A DNA stretch of 64,000 nucleotides from JBCDGZ01 sp038750655 (GCA_038750655.1 JBCDGZ010000010.1:1-64000), one strand, 5' to 3'. Counted from the first letter of the stretch, positions 17,033 to 26,347 are shown. Made by a program: numbers and translations. The notes: generated from the sequence alone by a model not told the origin.

Positions 17033-18094
17033 ATGTTCACGGAGATTTATCAGCCCAAAAAATTGACAGCGCAAGCACTAGATCGCTTTCTGGAACGCGG
17101 TTGGTTCCGGATGGGACAGATGATCTTTACTTGCCACCTGCTCTGCTTCCACGATGAGCTCTACTCTACCGTTTGGACGCGGCTGGCCCTTAGTAACTAT
17201 ACCTTCAAAAGACGACTGCGCAAGCTCATGCGCCGCAATAACAGGCGCTTTGATATTCGCATTCGCAAAGCCGTCTTTGACAGCGACAAAGAACGGCTCT
17301 ACCAGATGCATACCAATCGCTTCGAAGGCTATGTGGCCGATAGCCTCTTGGAATCGCTGCAAGGAGAAGAAACCATTAATATTTATAATACCTACGAAAT
17401 TGCGGTCTACGACGGTAAGCGCCTCGCCGCCGTTAGCTTCTTCGACATCGGCGAGCGCAGCCTGGCCAGTATTATGGGACTCTATGATCCAGCGTACAGC
17501 CAATATAGCCTGGGGATTTTTACCATGCTCATGGAAATCAAATTTGGGCTGGAACACGATAAGCACTTCTATTACCCGGGCTATGTCGTACCCGGCTACT
17601 CCAAATTTGACTATAAGCTCCGCATCGGTGAGGTTGACTTTTTTGATGCTCGTCGGGGCAATTGGCGGCCTTATTCGGAGATCGACCTGCGGACCCTGCC
17701 CGCTGAGAATCTTAAGCAAAAGCTAACAGCGGTTCAGGAGGAACTGACAAAGGTAGCCATTCCTTTTAAAGAAATCCTCTACCCACTTTACGACAAAAAG
17801 CTGTTTGGATTGAAGGAAGAAGAGACGGTCAGAAGTCCATTGCTGATCTCTTGTTTTCACCGCGAAGAGACTAACGAATGGATGGTCATTGAGTACAACC
17901 TCTTTAAGAAAAAATACCAACTCAGCGAGATTTCGCGCATTGAAGATATTTCCATTTTGCTCTACCAAATTCTGGAGGGCTATGATCGAGAGAAAAGCTG
18001 CCTGAATTTCCTGCTTCGGGATCGAATTATTTTGGAAACGGCCGAGGTCAATGAATTAATCTTTGCCGTAAAAGCCTACCGCAACGAGCGTTGA
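17033..18094 (+). CDS. Arginyl-tRNA-protein transferase-like protein (GNAT fold)
   Basis: The product has 353 residues. Residues about 130-200 (VSFFDIGERSLASIMGLYDP, YSLGIFTMLMEIKFGLE, HFYYPGYVVPGYSKFDYKLR) match the C-terminal domain of ATE/Bpt aminoacyl-tRNA-protein transferases, which attach Arg or Leu to protein N-termini as a degradation signal. The N-terminal Cys cluster of classical ATE is absent: only Cys34 and Cys38 occur there. The FKRRLRKLMRRNN stretch (58-70) corresponds to the basic SQRRVLKRN region. A C-terminal extension of about 140 residues is unlike ATE. Transferase activity is uncertain. The ATG at 17033 is preferred to a TTG at 17012. Confidence 0.65.
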   Translation: MFTEIYQPKKLTAQALDRFLERGWFRMGQMIFTCHLLCFHDELYSTVWTRLALSNYTFKRRLRKLMRRNNRRFDIRIRKAVFDSDKERLYQMHTNRFEGYVADSLLESLQGEETINIYNTYEIAVYDGKRLAAVSFFDIGERSLASIMGLYDPAYSQYSLGIFTMLMEIKFGLEHDKHFYYPGYVVPGYSKFDYKLRIGEVDFFDARRGNWRPYSEIDLRTLPAENLKQKLTAVQEELTKVAIPFKEILYPLYDKKLFGLKEEETVRSPLLISCFHREETNEWMVIEYNLFKKKYQLSEISRIEDISILLYQILEGYDREKSCLNFLLRDRIILETAEVNELIFAVKAYRNER

Positions 18095-18098
18095 GCAG

Positions 18099-18647
18099 CT
18101 ACCAAACCTTATTGACTTCTCCTGTGTCTTCTAACCACTTACTCCACTTGCGGTTATAGGTATGTACAGAATTCGTGGGCTTCCCTTCTTCATCGACCAC
18201 AGGATTTCCAGCATTCACCCATTCGAAGATACTGCCGTAGAGGTTATAAACATTGGTGTATCCCATTTCCTTCAGCTGTTCCCCAATCTTCTCACTGCGG
18301 TAGCCAATAGAGCAGTAAACTACAATAGGGGCATCCATAGGCAGTTCGCCCAGGCGCTTGGGATCGAAATCCTCATAGCCCAGGTAGCGAGCTCCTTCGA
18401 TATGGCTGACTTGGTATTCCTCCAGCTGGCGGGTATCGAAGAGAAAAATTTCATCTTTGATGTCTTTGAGTTTATCCACACCGATGGTCGGAACGCTGAA
18501 GCTCAGCAGGCCACTGACCTTTTTATCAAACGCTTTGTTGGTCACTTGCGGACGATCGGCAGGCGCTTGAGTGCAGCCCGTTGTGGGCAGCCCGATGCTC
18601 AAGAGCATCAGCAGACTAAGGGGAAGTAAGAAACGCTGAATAGACAT
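18099..18647 (-). CDS. Rhodanese-domain lipoprotein
   Basis: The product has 182 residues. The lipobox is LPTTGC (Cys25), placing it in the periplasm. The rhodanese domain covers about 55-150, with FDTRQLEEYQVSHIEGA and the active-site loop VVYCSIGYRSEKIG, whose Cys would carry persulfide sulfur. The C-terminus (NSVHTYNRKWSKWLEDTG) is an extra segment I do not recognise. The substrate is unknown. It is 9 bases downstream of mvaD and likely cotranscribed. Its stop lies 4 bases from the stop of the convergent gene. Confidence 0.85.
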   Translation of the reverse strand: MSIQRFLLPLSLLMLLSIGLPTTGCTQAPADRPQVTNKAFDKKVSGLLSFSVPTIGVDKLKDIKDEIFLFDTRQLEEYQVSHIEGARYLGYEDFDPKRLGELPMDAPIVVYCSIGYRSEKIGEQLKEMGYTNVYNLYGSIFEWVNAGNPVVDEEGKPTNSVHTYNRKWSKWLEDTGEVNKVW

Positions 18648-18656
18648 AGGATTGAA

Positions 18657-19745
18657 TTATAATTGTAAGGGCCCTTCACCCGTAATATCTGCAATGACTT
18701 CACCATTTTCACAAAAGGGCACTAATTCTGATTGTATAAACGTCTGAACTTCGCTTTTGATCATATCAGGATACAACAAATGGAGGTTGGGGCCGGCATC
18801 CAGGCTAAAATACAGGGGCTGCTGCGTTTCGGTGCGGTAGGCGCGCACCAGCTCGATAAGCTTGATGGTATTGGGGCGCATGAGCAGGTAAGAAGGATTG
18901 GCGCACATCATCATAGCGTGTAGCGTCAGAGCCTCATTTTCTGTAATTCGTCCAAAAACTTCCAAATCCCCATCTTTGAGGGCCGATAGTAAGTCATGGA
19001 AGCGCTTTCGCGCCTGTTGGTAGCGATTGCTGGCATAAATGTTATCCTCCATCAAGGCATGCCCCGCCCGGCTGGATACCGCTTTTTCGCCTTTACTTAC
19101 AATCAAAATATCATCGTGGAAGGTTTTGAAAGTCTCGTGCACCTCCTTTACATAAGGTACAGCGTAAAGGTTGGAAGAGCCTTCCACATCACTGCTTTCC
19201 CCCCAAACCGCCATTTTAGCAAAGATAGAGCGGCAGGCGCTGCCCGATCCTAAACGGGACAGGTAGGAAGCTTTGCGCCGAAATTCATCATCGCTTTCCA
19301 GGCGCTCGAAGAGCTGTTCCTCTAGCGTACAAAGGCACAGCGCAATAGCACTCATCCCCGAAGCTGAGGAGGCAATCCCCGCCGAATGTGGAAAAGAATT
19401 TTTGGTATGAATACTAAGCTTGAGCTGCTTGAGAAAAGGATAGATTTCGGTGATGCTCGCCAAAAACTTACGGGTCTTTTCTCCAAATTGCTGCTGCAAG
19501 GCACCATTGAAATAGAAGTCCAGTTCAACTCCTGTATCGGCCCCGATCTTGGGTTCGTATTTCAGCGTCGTTTCGGTGTAGGCTTTGTCGAGGGTGAAGC
19601 TGATGGAAGGATTGCGGGGTAGTTGCTTGCCGTATTTTCCCCAGTATTTGATCAAAGCAATATTAGAAGGGCTGCGCCAGCTGACACTGCCGGGCTCAAT
19701 AGTGCCGGTTTCGACCACCAGCTTTGGGTTTTTATAATCAATCAT
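18657..19745 (-). CDS. mvaD: Diphosphomevalonate decarboxylase
   Basis: This is a GHMP-kinase-fold enzyme that converts mevalonate 5-diphosphate to isopentenyl diphosphate with ATP, the last step of the mevalonate pathway. The product has 362 residues. SNIALIKYWGK at 27-37 is the family signature, the ATP-binding loop is PHSAGIASSASG at 119-130, SRLGSGSACRS follows near 163, and the late SLDAGPNLHLL is typical. Together with fni at the end of the window it shows that isoprenoids are made through mevalonate. The rhodanese gene follows closely. Confidence 0.93.
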   Translation of the reverse strand: MIDYKNPKLVVETGTIEPGSVSWRSPSNIALIKYWGKYGKQLPRNPSISFTLDKAYTETTLKYEPKIGADTGVELDFYFNGALQQQFGEKTRKFLASITEIYPFLKQLKLSIHTKNSFPHSAGIASSASGMSAIALCLCTLEEQLFERLESDDEFRRKASYLSRLGSGSACRSIFAKMAVWGESSDVEGSSNLYAVPYVKEVHETFKTFHDDILIVSKGEKAVSSRAGHALMEDNIYASNRYQQARKRFHDLLSALKDGDLEVFGRITENEALTLHAMMMCANPSYLLMRPNTIKLIELVRAYRTETQQPLYFSLDAGPNLHLLYPDMIKSEVQTFIQSELVPFCENGEVIADITGEGPLQL

Positions 19746-19854
19746 GGTTATTCAATCGTTGGAGCATAAAGGTACTCAGAATCTCCCAACAAAATCCGGT
19801 TTTGAGCGCGATCTGCCCCCAAAACCGGTCAATAAATTATATGGTGGATATTGT

Positions 19855-20466
19855 TTATAAGTCTTCTACTTGGTAGGACACATTCAGGTCGTTGAGCACA
19901 GCGTCCAGAATAGAATCCTCCCCGGGCTGATAGCCTTCTTTGAGTCGGTAGCCGTAGAACTTACCGAGCTGATTCCAGTAAGCGGCGGTGATGCCTCCTC
20001 GTAGGTTTTTTACCAGATAATAAAAAGGCTTATCCAGCTCCTTTTCGATCATCTTGACCAAAATCTTTCCCTGCGTTTTGGTCAATTTCTTCAAAGGTTC
20101 TTTGAATTCTCGCTTCAGTTCCTTTTGCAGGCGTTTGTAATGGCGCTTGCGTTTGCCTTTCTTCATATTCTTGGTCACATATTCTGATTCCTTGAAAATG
20201 CGAATGGCTTCTACAGCGTAGGGGTAAACTTTGGCGGCGTAGCGTTTGTACTTTAGGTAGCGCAAGTACTCCCGACGATCCTTGAAATGTCGCGGCGTCG
20301 AAATGGAAACATCATCCAACTCCGCAATCAAGATGGTATCTGTATCGGTGATAAGCGCAGTGACGATCTCACCGTCAATGCGGAGCCGCTCGCGGCGCTC
20401 CTTCAACTGTGCATAACTCTGGGTCATGTACAGTAAGCCTATCAATATTAAAATCCATTTCCTCAT
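19855..20466 (-). CDS. DUF4294-family secreted protein
   Basis: The product has 203 residues with a signal peptide (cleavage near SYAQ). It is rich in Lys and Arg; the segments YLKYKRYAAKVYPYAVEAIRI and LTKTQGKILVKMIEKELDKP are recognisable as Bacteroidota DUF4294. The end (YWNQLGKFYGYRLKEGY) is also typical. No function is established. The ATG at 20466 opens the signal peptide; an ATG at 20496 is also in frame. It lies 74 bases downstream of the amidohydrolase gene. Confidence 0.75.
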   Translation of the reverse strand: MRKWILILIGLLYMTQSYAQLKERRERLRIDGEIVTALITDTDTILIAELDDVSISTPRHFKDRREYLRYLKYKRYAAKVYPYAVEAIRIFKESEYVTKNMKKGKRKRHYKRLQKELKREFKEPLKKLTKTQGKILVKMIEKELDKPFYYLVKNLRGGITAAYWNQLGKFYGYRLKEGYQPGEDSILDAVLNDLNVSYQVEDL

Positions 20467-20540
20467 ATGCACATAAAGTAACAAATACCCTCCCAAGTTA
20501 AGTTAAAAAACGATAAGCTGCTGTTATGTATATGTTAATG

Positions 20541-21827
20541 CTACTCTCCATACTTATCCTGGAATTTGCGGTAAAGGGCCTTTTGCTTGTTGTCCAGATC
20601 GATTTCTCTACCTTGGATAAAGGCCTGTACCACCTTGCAAGTACGCATATCTAGTGCATCGCCTTCGCAAATGAAGAGGCTGGCATCCTTGCCCTTTTCA
20701 ATAGACCCTGTCGTTTTATCTACCCCTAAGATTTTGGCCGTATTCAAGGTAAGGCCACTAATAGCAGCTTCGTAATCCAGGCCGAAGGCCACAGAATGCC
20801 CGGCATGAAAAGGCAGATTGCGCTGCTGCCACCCTCCACCAACACTGAAGGCGAACAGTATCCCGGCCTCCTGAAGAAGCTTCGCAGTCTTGTAGGGCTG
20901 ATCAATGTCTGCATCGATTCGGCCAGGAAGACTTAGCGATTGGCGCAAAATAACGGGTACCTGGTGTTCCTTCACGAAGTCGGTAATCATCCAGGAGTCG
21001 CGCCCCCCGACAATGACGATTCTCATCCCAAATTGCTCTGCCAGGAGGGTCGCCTCCATAATAGTCTTGGCATCTTGAGTATGGACGTAGAGATTTTTAC
21101 TTTGGTCAAAAAGTCCGCGCATAGCCTCCAGCTTCAGGTTTTTGGGGTCGACTTTTTGCTTTTCCACATAGGCTTGCGCCTCCTTAAACAAATCCTCTAT
21201 CGCTCGGATTTGCTCGGCATAATTCTTATTCTTACTCGTTTCAACAGAGGTGCCGCCCCAGCGGCGGGTAAAGACTCGGGGCCAGTTGAGGTGGATGCCA
21301 TCGTCGGTACGGTAGGCGGCATCTTCCCAGTTCCAGGCATCTAGAACAACGACGCTGGACTGGCCTGAAACCCGGCCACCCTGTGGGGTGACTTGAGCCA
21401 TTAAAACCCCGTTGGAGCGCACCGTCGGAGTGACCCTCGAATCGGTATTGTAAGCGATGATGGAGCGTATGCTGGGGTTGAGCTGCCCGACCTCAGCAAA
21501 GTCGCGCGTGGAGCGTACCGCACCAATTTCCACCAATCCCAGATTGGTGTTCGGAGCAATGAATCCTGGATAAACATGCTTGCCAGAGGCATCGATGATT
21601 TTGTAATTTTTGCTGTTGTCAATATTGACCGTGCGGGCATCGGCTACAATGGTGATCTTACCCTGCTCGAAGGCGATAAAGCTGTTTTCGATGCGGATGC
21701 CGTTGCCCAAGTGAGCCGTCGCTCCGGTGATTAGGATGGGCTGGGTTTGTGGAGCAGCAGGGGTTTGCTGAGCCATCAGGCTACCGACGAACAGCAGCGA
21801 CAAAAAGAAGAGGATTGTATTTTTCAT
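20541..21827 (-). CDS. Amidohydrolase-family secreted protein lacking the metal-binding HxH
   Basis: The product has 428 residues with a signal peptide (cleavage near LMAQ). The fold is recognisable from the N-terminal composite domain (ILITGATAHLGNG) and the C-terminal LTLNTAKILGVDKTTGSIEKGKDASL, as in imidazolonepropionase-like amidohydrolases. Where active members have PGFIDxHxH, this protein reads PGFIAPNTN, so both metal-binding His are Asn (93 and 95). It is probably catalytically inactive or works by another mechanism. It is 32 bases downstream of a larger paralogue and likely in the same transcript. Confidence 0.8.
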   Translation of the reverse strand: MKNTILFFLSLLFVGSLMAQQTPAAPQTQPILITGATAHLGNGIRIENSFIAFEQGKITIVADARTVNIDNSKNYKIIDASGKHVYPGFIAPNTNLGLVEIGAVRSTRDFAEVGQLNPSIRSIIAYNTDSRVTPTVRSNGVLMAQVTPQGGRVSGQSSVVVLDAWNWEDAAYRTDDGIHLNWPRVFTRRWGGTSVETSKNKNYAEQIRAIEDLFKEAQAYVEKQKVDPKNLKLEAMRGLFDQSKNLYVHTQDAKTIMEATLLAEQFGMRIVIVGGRDSWMITDFVKEHQVPVILRQSLSLPGRIDADIDQPYKTAKLLQEAGILFAFSVGGGWQQRNLPFHAGHSVAFGLDYEAAISGLTLNTAKILGVDKTTGSIEKGKDASLFICEGDALDMRTCKVVQAFIQGREIDLDNKQKALYRKFQDKYGE

Positions 21828-21859
21828 GCTAAAGGCATTGTATTTTTTGAAAAATAAAG

Positions 21860-24800
21860 TTAATGAGCCATCTCGTCGTGAATATCATCACAGTGGTAGT
21901 GATGAGGCTTACGGCCTTTCACGCTTTGGGTGGCTTTGCCGCTTTTCTTATCGGCCAAAGATTTGTTGATCAGTCGCGTTCTTTCTTTCAGAACCTCAGC
22001 CTGCATCTTCACATCCTCCTCACGATCGAAGAACTTGATACCATCGATAAAGGTCATCTCCGCTTTGGCGTAAATGGAAAGTGGGTTGTCCGACCAAATC
22101 ACCACATCTGCATCCTTGCCCACTTTGATGCTGCCCACTTGATCATCGATGTGCAGCAATTTAGCCGGATTGAGGGTAACAAATTTCCAGGCGTCTTCTT
22201 CCGGAACATCGCCATACATCACTGCCTTGGCGGCCTCCTGATTGAGGCGGCGGGCCATTTCGGCATCGTCAGAGTTGATGGCGGTGAGGACACCTTGGTT
22301 GTGCATAATGGCGGCATTGTAAGGAATGGCGTCGATGACTTCGTATTTGTAGGCCCACCAGTCGGAGAAGGTGGAGCCTCCTGCGCCGTGCTTGGCCATC
22401 TTATCGGCCACCTTGTAGCCTTCCAGGATGTGGGTAAAGGTGTTGACGGTGAAGCCGTGGCGCTCGGCGACTTTCATCAGCATATTGATCTCTCCTTGTT
22501 GATAGGAGTGGCAGCTGATGAAGCGTTTTCCCTCAACGATTTCGAGCACTGCTTCCAGATCGAGGTCTCTGCGCGTCTTGCGGTCTGATCGTATCTTTTC
22601 GCCGTATTCCTTGGCGCGGGTGAAGTAATCTTCGAAAACTTGCTCGACGCCCATTCTAGTCTGTGGGAAGCGTTTGTTGTAACGGTCCCCCCAGTTGGAC
22701 TGCTTGACATTTTCGCCGAGGGCAAATTTGATGAAGGGCGCGGCCCCTTCGAACTTCATTTGCTCGGGGGTGTAGCCCCAGCGGAGTTTGATAATGGCTG
22801 ATTGGCCGCCGATGGGGTTGGCAGAGCCGTGTAGCAGTTGCGAGGTCGTCACACCGCCGGCCAATTGACGATAGATGTCAATATCTTCCGAGTCGACCAC
22901 ATCGCCGATACTTACCTCCGCCGAACTGGCCTGCGTCCCCTCGTTAACACCACGGCTGATGGCGATATGCGAATGCTCATCGATGATACCGCAGGTCAGG
23001 TGCTTGCCCGTTCCGTCGATGACCGTGGCGCCCCTGGTATTGAGGTTTTGGCCAACCTTACTGATTTTACCCTTTTCCAAGAGCACATCCGTGTTGTTCA
23101 AAATGCCGTCGGCCTCATTGGTCCAAACCGTCGCATTTTTAATTAATACCGTCTGTTGCTTTGGGGCTTCCGTCCAACCGAAAGCGACGAAGGGATAGAT
23201 CACCTCTCCCGTTTTAGGAGTAGCTTCCTCCTCCTTTTTTTCTTTTTTCTCCTTTTCCTCAGCTGGCAAAGGGCCGGTGCGTCGGGCTTTCCAGTTGACC
23301 CACTGCCCGCTGGCCAGGCTGCCGTTGCCCGACCAGCCTTCTGCGGCGGGAATGCCCGAGAGGCGGATAGGGGCTTCTTGCGCTTCATCCAGTTTAAAAG
23401 AAAAGTTGAGAAATTCTCCTTTCCAGGAGGACTTCACCTTGATTGCTGTAGAGTCGTTGAGCTGGATGTGCAGCTTGGGTTGGCCGCTTTTCTGATTACT
23501 CAGGTGTAGGGAATAGTTGTCATCTTGAATACTGAGCTGATAGATGCCCTCTGGCAGGGGGGATTTGAGAGGCTTGATAATATGGGCTTTGCCTTGAATC
23601 CAGTTGTGGTGAATTTTACTGTCTTTTTCGAAAATACTCTTAGAACAAATGATGAAGTTGGCCAGCTTGCCCTTTTCTAGACTGCCCAACTGGTCCAGCA
23701 TATTGCTCAGTTTAGCGGGAGTATGGGTGAGGGCTTTGAGAGCATCGCTTTCGGTGAGGCCGTGTTGAACGGCTTTGCGTAGATTTTTCCAGAAGTCGCT
23801 TTTCTTCTTGAGGCCGTCAGTAGTGAGGGTAAAATCCAGGCCGGCTTTAGCCAGTCGGGCAGGATTGCTAGGGGCCAACTCCCAGTGTTTGAGCTGGGCC
23901 AGGGTGACGGTAGAGGCATCGTAGGGGTCTTCGACGTCGTAGGTCGCCGGGAAGTTGATGGGCAGGATGAAAGTTGTGTTAGCTTTCTGGAATTCTTCGA
24001 GCCGCTGGTACTCATCGCCAGAACCCTTGATGATATAGTTGAGTTGAAATTCTTGAGCGATGCGGAGGGCGCGAAGTGCTTCCAGCCTGTTTCTCACCGC
24101 AAAAATTTGCGGCAGTTCTTTCGCCTCATTCCAGGCTTCCAAGGAAATATTTCGCTCTTCTTTATAACCATGTTGGCTATACCAAAGGCCATCGTAGTAA
24201 GTTTGTCGCAGCAAGGCAATGGCGCCCATCAGCGAAGAGGGGTAACTTTGCTTGGAGCTGCCCTTGCGGAAAGAAAGGTAATGTGCCCCGCGCATTTTGA
24301 GCAGGCTAAGATGTTCCTTATCCTTGCCCAGGGCAACGACAGTGCCGCTGCCGCGAGAGATACCATCCATCAGATGGCTCATTACGCTGCCAAAGCCGAG
24401 CTTGCGCAGCTCGCCCGCACTTTTGTCATCGACTGTGAAATGCTCATGGGCACTGTATTCAGGATTCAGGGATTGATTCCAGCTGTAGGCGCCTTTTTTC
24501 TTGCTCAACGTTTGTGGCCCCTCAGCCCAGCTGAAAGGTTTGATTTCCACCTTCGGCAAACCATAGTTGGTATACAAATCAATAAAAGAGGGATAAATGA
24601 CTTTACCTTTCAGGTCAAGGACAACGGCATCTTTTGGAATGTCGATTTGTTGGCCAACGGCCAGGACTTTCCCTTTTTTGATCAAGAGGCTAGCCTCTTC
24701 TAGCTTTTGTTGATAAGAAACATAAATCGTAGCATTGGTAAAAGCATACAGCCCATCTCGCTGATCATACACGCCGTTTTGTGGAAACGTCTGCTGTGCA

Positions 24801-24868
24801 TGAATAAAGCAGATTGGGCTAAGAAGGAATAAAAAGAAGAAAGTTTTGGATAGTAGGTGCTTGATCAT
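21860..24868 (-). CDS. Two-domain secreted amidohydrolase (degenerate plus intact domain)
   Basis: The product has 1,002 residues with a signal peptide (cleavage near IHAQ). The first amidohydrolase domain (about 20-430) reads YPSFIDLYTNYG near residue 97, without HxH. Next comes a beta-rich segment (about 440-530), a highly charged linker of Glu and Lys near 537-548, and a second amidohydrolase domain (about 570-980) that keeps DEHSH (HSH at 632-634), SCHSYQQGE, NTFTHILEGYK and the catalytic NSDDAE. The second domain should bind metal and hydrolyse an unknown amide or cyclic substrate outside the cytoplasm. The ATG at 24868 follows a promoter and opens the signal. Confidence 0.85.
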   Translation of the reverse strand: MIKHLLSKTFFFLFLLSPICFIHAQQTFPQNGVYDQRDGLYAFTNATIYVSYQQKLEEASLLIKKGKVLAVGQQIDIPKDAVVLDLKGKVIYPSFIDLYTNYGLPKVEIKPFSWAEGPQTLSKKKGAYSWNQSLNPEYSAHEHFTVDDKSAGELRKLGFGSVMSHLMDGISRGSGTVVALGKDKEHLSLLKMRGAHYLSFRKGSSKQSYPSSLMGAIALLRQTYYDGLWYSQHGYKEERNISLEAWNEAKELPQIFAVRNRLEALRALRIAQEFQLNYIIKGSGDEYQRLEEFQKANTTFILPINFPATYDVEDPYDASTVTLAQLKHWELAPSNPARLAKAGLDFTLTTDGLKKKSDFWKNLRKAVQHGLTESDALKALTHTPAKLSNMLDQLGSLEKGKLANFIICSKSIFEKDSKIHHNWIQGKAHIIKPLKSPLPEGIYQLSIQDDNYSLHLSNQKSGQPKLHIQLNDSTAIKVKSSWKGEFLNFSFKLDEAQEAPIRLSGIPAAEGWSGNGSLASGQWVNWKARRTGPLPAEEKEKKEKKEEEATPKTGEVIYPFVAFGWTEAPKQQTVLIKNATVWTNEADGILNNTDVLLEKGKISKVGQNLNTRGATVIDGTGKHLTCGIIDEHSHIAISRGVNEGTQASSAEVSIGDVVDSEDIDIYRQLAGGVTTSQLLHGSANPIGGQSAIIKLRWGYTPEQMKFEGAAPFIKFALGENVKQSNWGDRYNKRFPQTRMGVEQVFEDYFTRAKEYGEKIRSDRKTRRDLDLEAVLEIVEGKRFISCHSYQQGEINMLMKVAERHGFTVNTFTHILEGYKVADKMAKHGAGGSTFSDWWAYKYEVIDAIPYNAAIMHNQGVLTAINSDDAEMARRLNQEAAKAVMYGDVPEEDAWKFVTLNPAKLLHIDDQVGSIKVGKDADVVIWSDNPLSIYAKAEMTFIDGIKFFDREEDVKMQAEVLKERTRLINKSLADKKSGKATQSVKGRKPHHYHCDDIHDEMAH

Positions 24869-24890
24869 ATCTGATTTATTTGTACGCTGA

Positions 24891-24898
24891 CAAATATA
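24891..24898 (-). promoter_or_regulatory. Promoter -7 element for the amidohydrolase operon
   Basis: On the minus strand it reads TATATTTG, 22 bases before the ATG at 24868. No TTG lies at standard spacing upstream, so the match is partial. Confidence 0.5.
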
Positions 24899-24960
24899 GC
24901 CAAAGCCCAATAGAGTTGAGGATCAAAAGTATTGTAATTACTGAATAAGCTAGGAATCAA

Positions 24961-25587
24961 TTAGCCTTGTACGTACACCAGAAACTTTTCTTCGAAGTAA
25001 GGTTCTTGGAAAAAGTCGTTGATTGGGGTGACTTCGTAGTAGTGGCGATTGGGTAAGGCATCGAACTCGGCCTTAACATTGCCACCTTTGAGGGCGATCA
25101 GCCCATTGGGTAAGGCGTGCTGGTGGGTTTTGCTTAGCAAGCGAAAACTCCAAGGGATAAGTTTTTCCATACTGGCTACTGCTCGGCTCACCACAAAATC
25201 GAAACGGTCTTTGACTTCTTCGGCCCGAATTTGAATGGCGGTGACATTAGACAGTCCCAATGCTTCTGCAACGGCTTTGACCACTTTGATCTTTTTCAAG
25301 GTCCCATCAATCAGTGTGAACTGTGTATTGGGGAAAAGAATAGCTAGCGGGATACCCGGAAAACCACCGCCCGTTCCGAGGTCGAGTACACGAGCCTGTG
25401 GAGCAAAGTTGATGTATTGAGCAATGGCCAGAGAGTGCAGGATGTGGTGCTCGTAGAGATTATCAATATCCTTACGAGAAATGAGATTAATCTTAGCGTT
25501 CCACTCTTGATAGAGTGGAAACAACTGACTCAGGGCCTGCTGCTGCGCAGGACTGAGCCGAGTGAAGTATTTTTCGATAATCTGCAT
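24961..25587 (-). CDS. rsmG: 16S rRNA (guanine-527-N7)-methyltransferase
   Basis: RsmG methylates G527 of 16S rRNA using S-adenosylmethionine. The product has 208 residues. The SAM motif is RVLDLGTGGGFPGIPLA (66-82), preceded by NLISRKD and HHILHSL and followed by VVSRAVASMEKL, all typical of RsmG. The ATG at 25587 is chosen over a TTG at 25614 because the promoter -7 element overlaps that TTG. It lies 73 bases beyond the sigma-factor stop. Confidence 0.93.
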   Translation of the reverse strand: MQIIEKYFTRLSPAQQQALSQLFPLYQEWNAKINLISRKDIDNLYEHHILHSLAIAQYINFAPQARVLDLGTGGGFPGIPLAILFPNTQFTLIDGTLKKIKVVKAVAEALGLSNVTAIQIRAEEVKDRFDFVVSRAVASMEKLIPWSFRLLSKTHQHALPNGLIALKGGNVKAEFDALPNRHYYEVTPINDFFQEPYFEEKFLVYVQG

Positions 25588-25611
25588 AGCCGCTGGACGT
25601 ATTGATGCGGC

Positions 25612-25619
25612 CAAAGGTA
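25612..25619 (-). promoter_or_regulatory. Promoter -7 element for rsmG
   Basis: On the minus strand it reads TACCTTTG, 24 bases before the rsmG ATG. No matching TTG is found at -33. Confidence 0.5.
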
Positions 25620-25660
25620 ATGATATACCGAGAATAAACCCTTATTCGTTGGTAAATTCT

Positions 25661-26347
25661 CTATTTCTCTGCTACTGCGGCAGTGGCACGAGAACTGCGT
25701 CTTTTCTTACGTCTAGTCGTTGTTTCCAGATAGGCTTTAGCCGAAGGAGCTTGCAGAAGATTGTAGAGAATTTCCTTAGCACGGAACAACTGCGCTTTCA
25801 CGGTACCGAGCGGAATATCGAGTTCGCGAGCGATCTCGTCGTAGCTGAGTTCTTCGAAGAAACGCAGCTCGATCATCAGTCGATACTTCAGCGTCAACTT
25901 GTTGAGGACGGTACGCATGAGCTTGACCCTTTGCTTGCGAATGAATCGCTCTTCGGGGTCGAGGGCACCGGAACGGATGTTACTAGAGAAATTGTGATCG
26001 CTATCGGGTTCGATAGGATCGTCGATAGACAACAATTGCAATTTCTTTTTACGGATGTGATCGATGCAATTGTTGATGGCAATTTTAAACAGCCAGGTGC
26101 TGAAGGCATAGCGCGGCGCATAGCTGGGCAGTTTGTTGAAGGCCTTTCCGAAGGCTTCGAGGGTCAGGTCATCCGCATCTTCGCGGTTGTTGACCATCTT
26201 TAGCATCATGTGAAAAATGGAGTTGCGGTAGCGGTCCATCAAAACGGCGTAGGCTCTCTGATCGCCATCAATAGCCCTTAGCACGAATTCATAGTCTTCT
26301 TGTGCGCGGGGGGAGAGGTTTGTCTTCGTTTTTACTTTTACTTCCAT
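25661..26347 (-). CDS. ECF-type RNA polymerase sigma factor
   Basis: The product has 228 residues. Region 2 (about 15-100) holds DGDQRAYAVLMDRY, NREDADDLTLEAFGKAF and STWLFKIAINNCIDHIRKKK. Region 4 (about 145-197) holds RFFEELSYDEIARELDIPLG and TVKAQLFRAKEIL, a helix-turn-helix that reads the -35 element. The linker is acidic (DDPIEPDSDHN). The C-terminus has an extra basic tail (RRKKRRSSR), unusual for an ECF factor. No anti-sigma gene is adjacent. The ATG at 26347 overlaps the end of the glycosyltransferase gene by 10 bases, implying translational coupling. Confidence 0.88.
   Translation of the reverse strand: MEVKVKTKTNLSPRAQEDYEFVLRAIDGDQRAYAVLMDRYRNSIFHMMLKMVNNREDADDLTLEAFGKAFNKLPSYAPRYAFSTWLFKIAINNCIDHIRKKKLQLLSIDDPIEPDSDHNFSSNIRSGALDPEERFIRKQRVKLMRTVLNKLTLKYRLMIELRFFEELSYDEIARELDIPLGTVKAQLFRAKEILYNLLQAPSAKAYLETTTRRKKRRSSRATAAVAEK

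Noticed and set aside
21863..22588. Plus-strand open frame of about 240 codons
   Set aside because: Antisense to the active second domain of the amidohydrolase, which has clear motifs on the other strand.
23200..23388. Short minus-strand open frame rich in Lys and Arg
   Set aside because: It is an alternate frame across the charged linker of the two-domain amidohydrolase.
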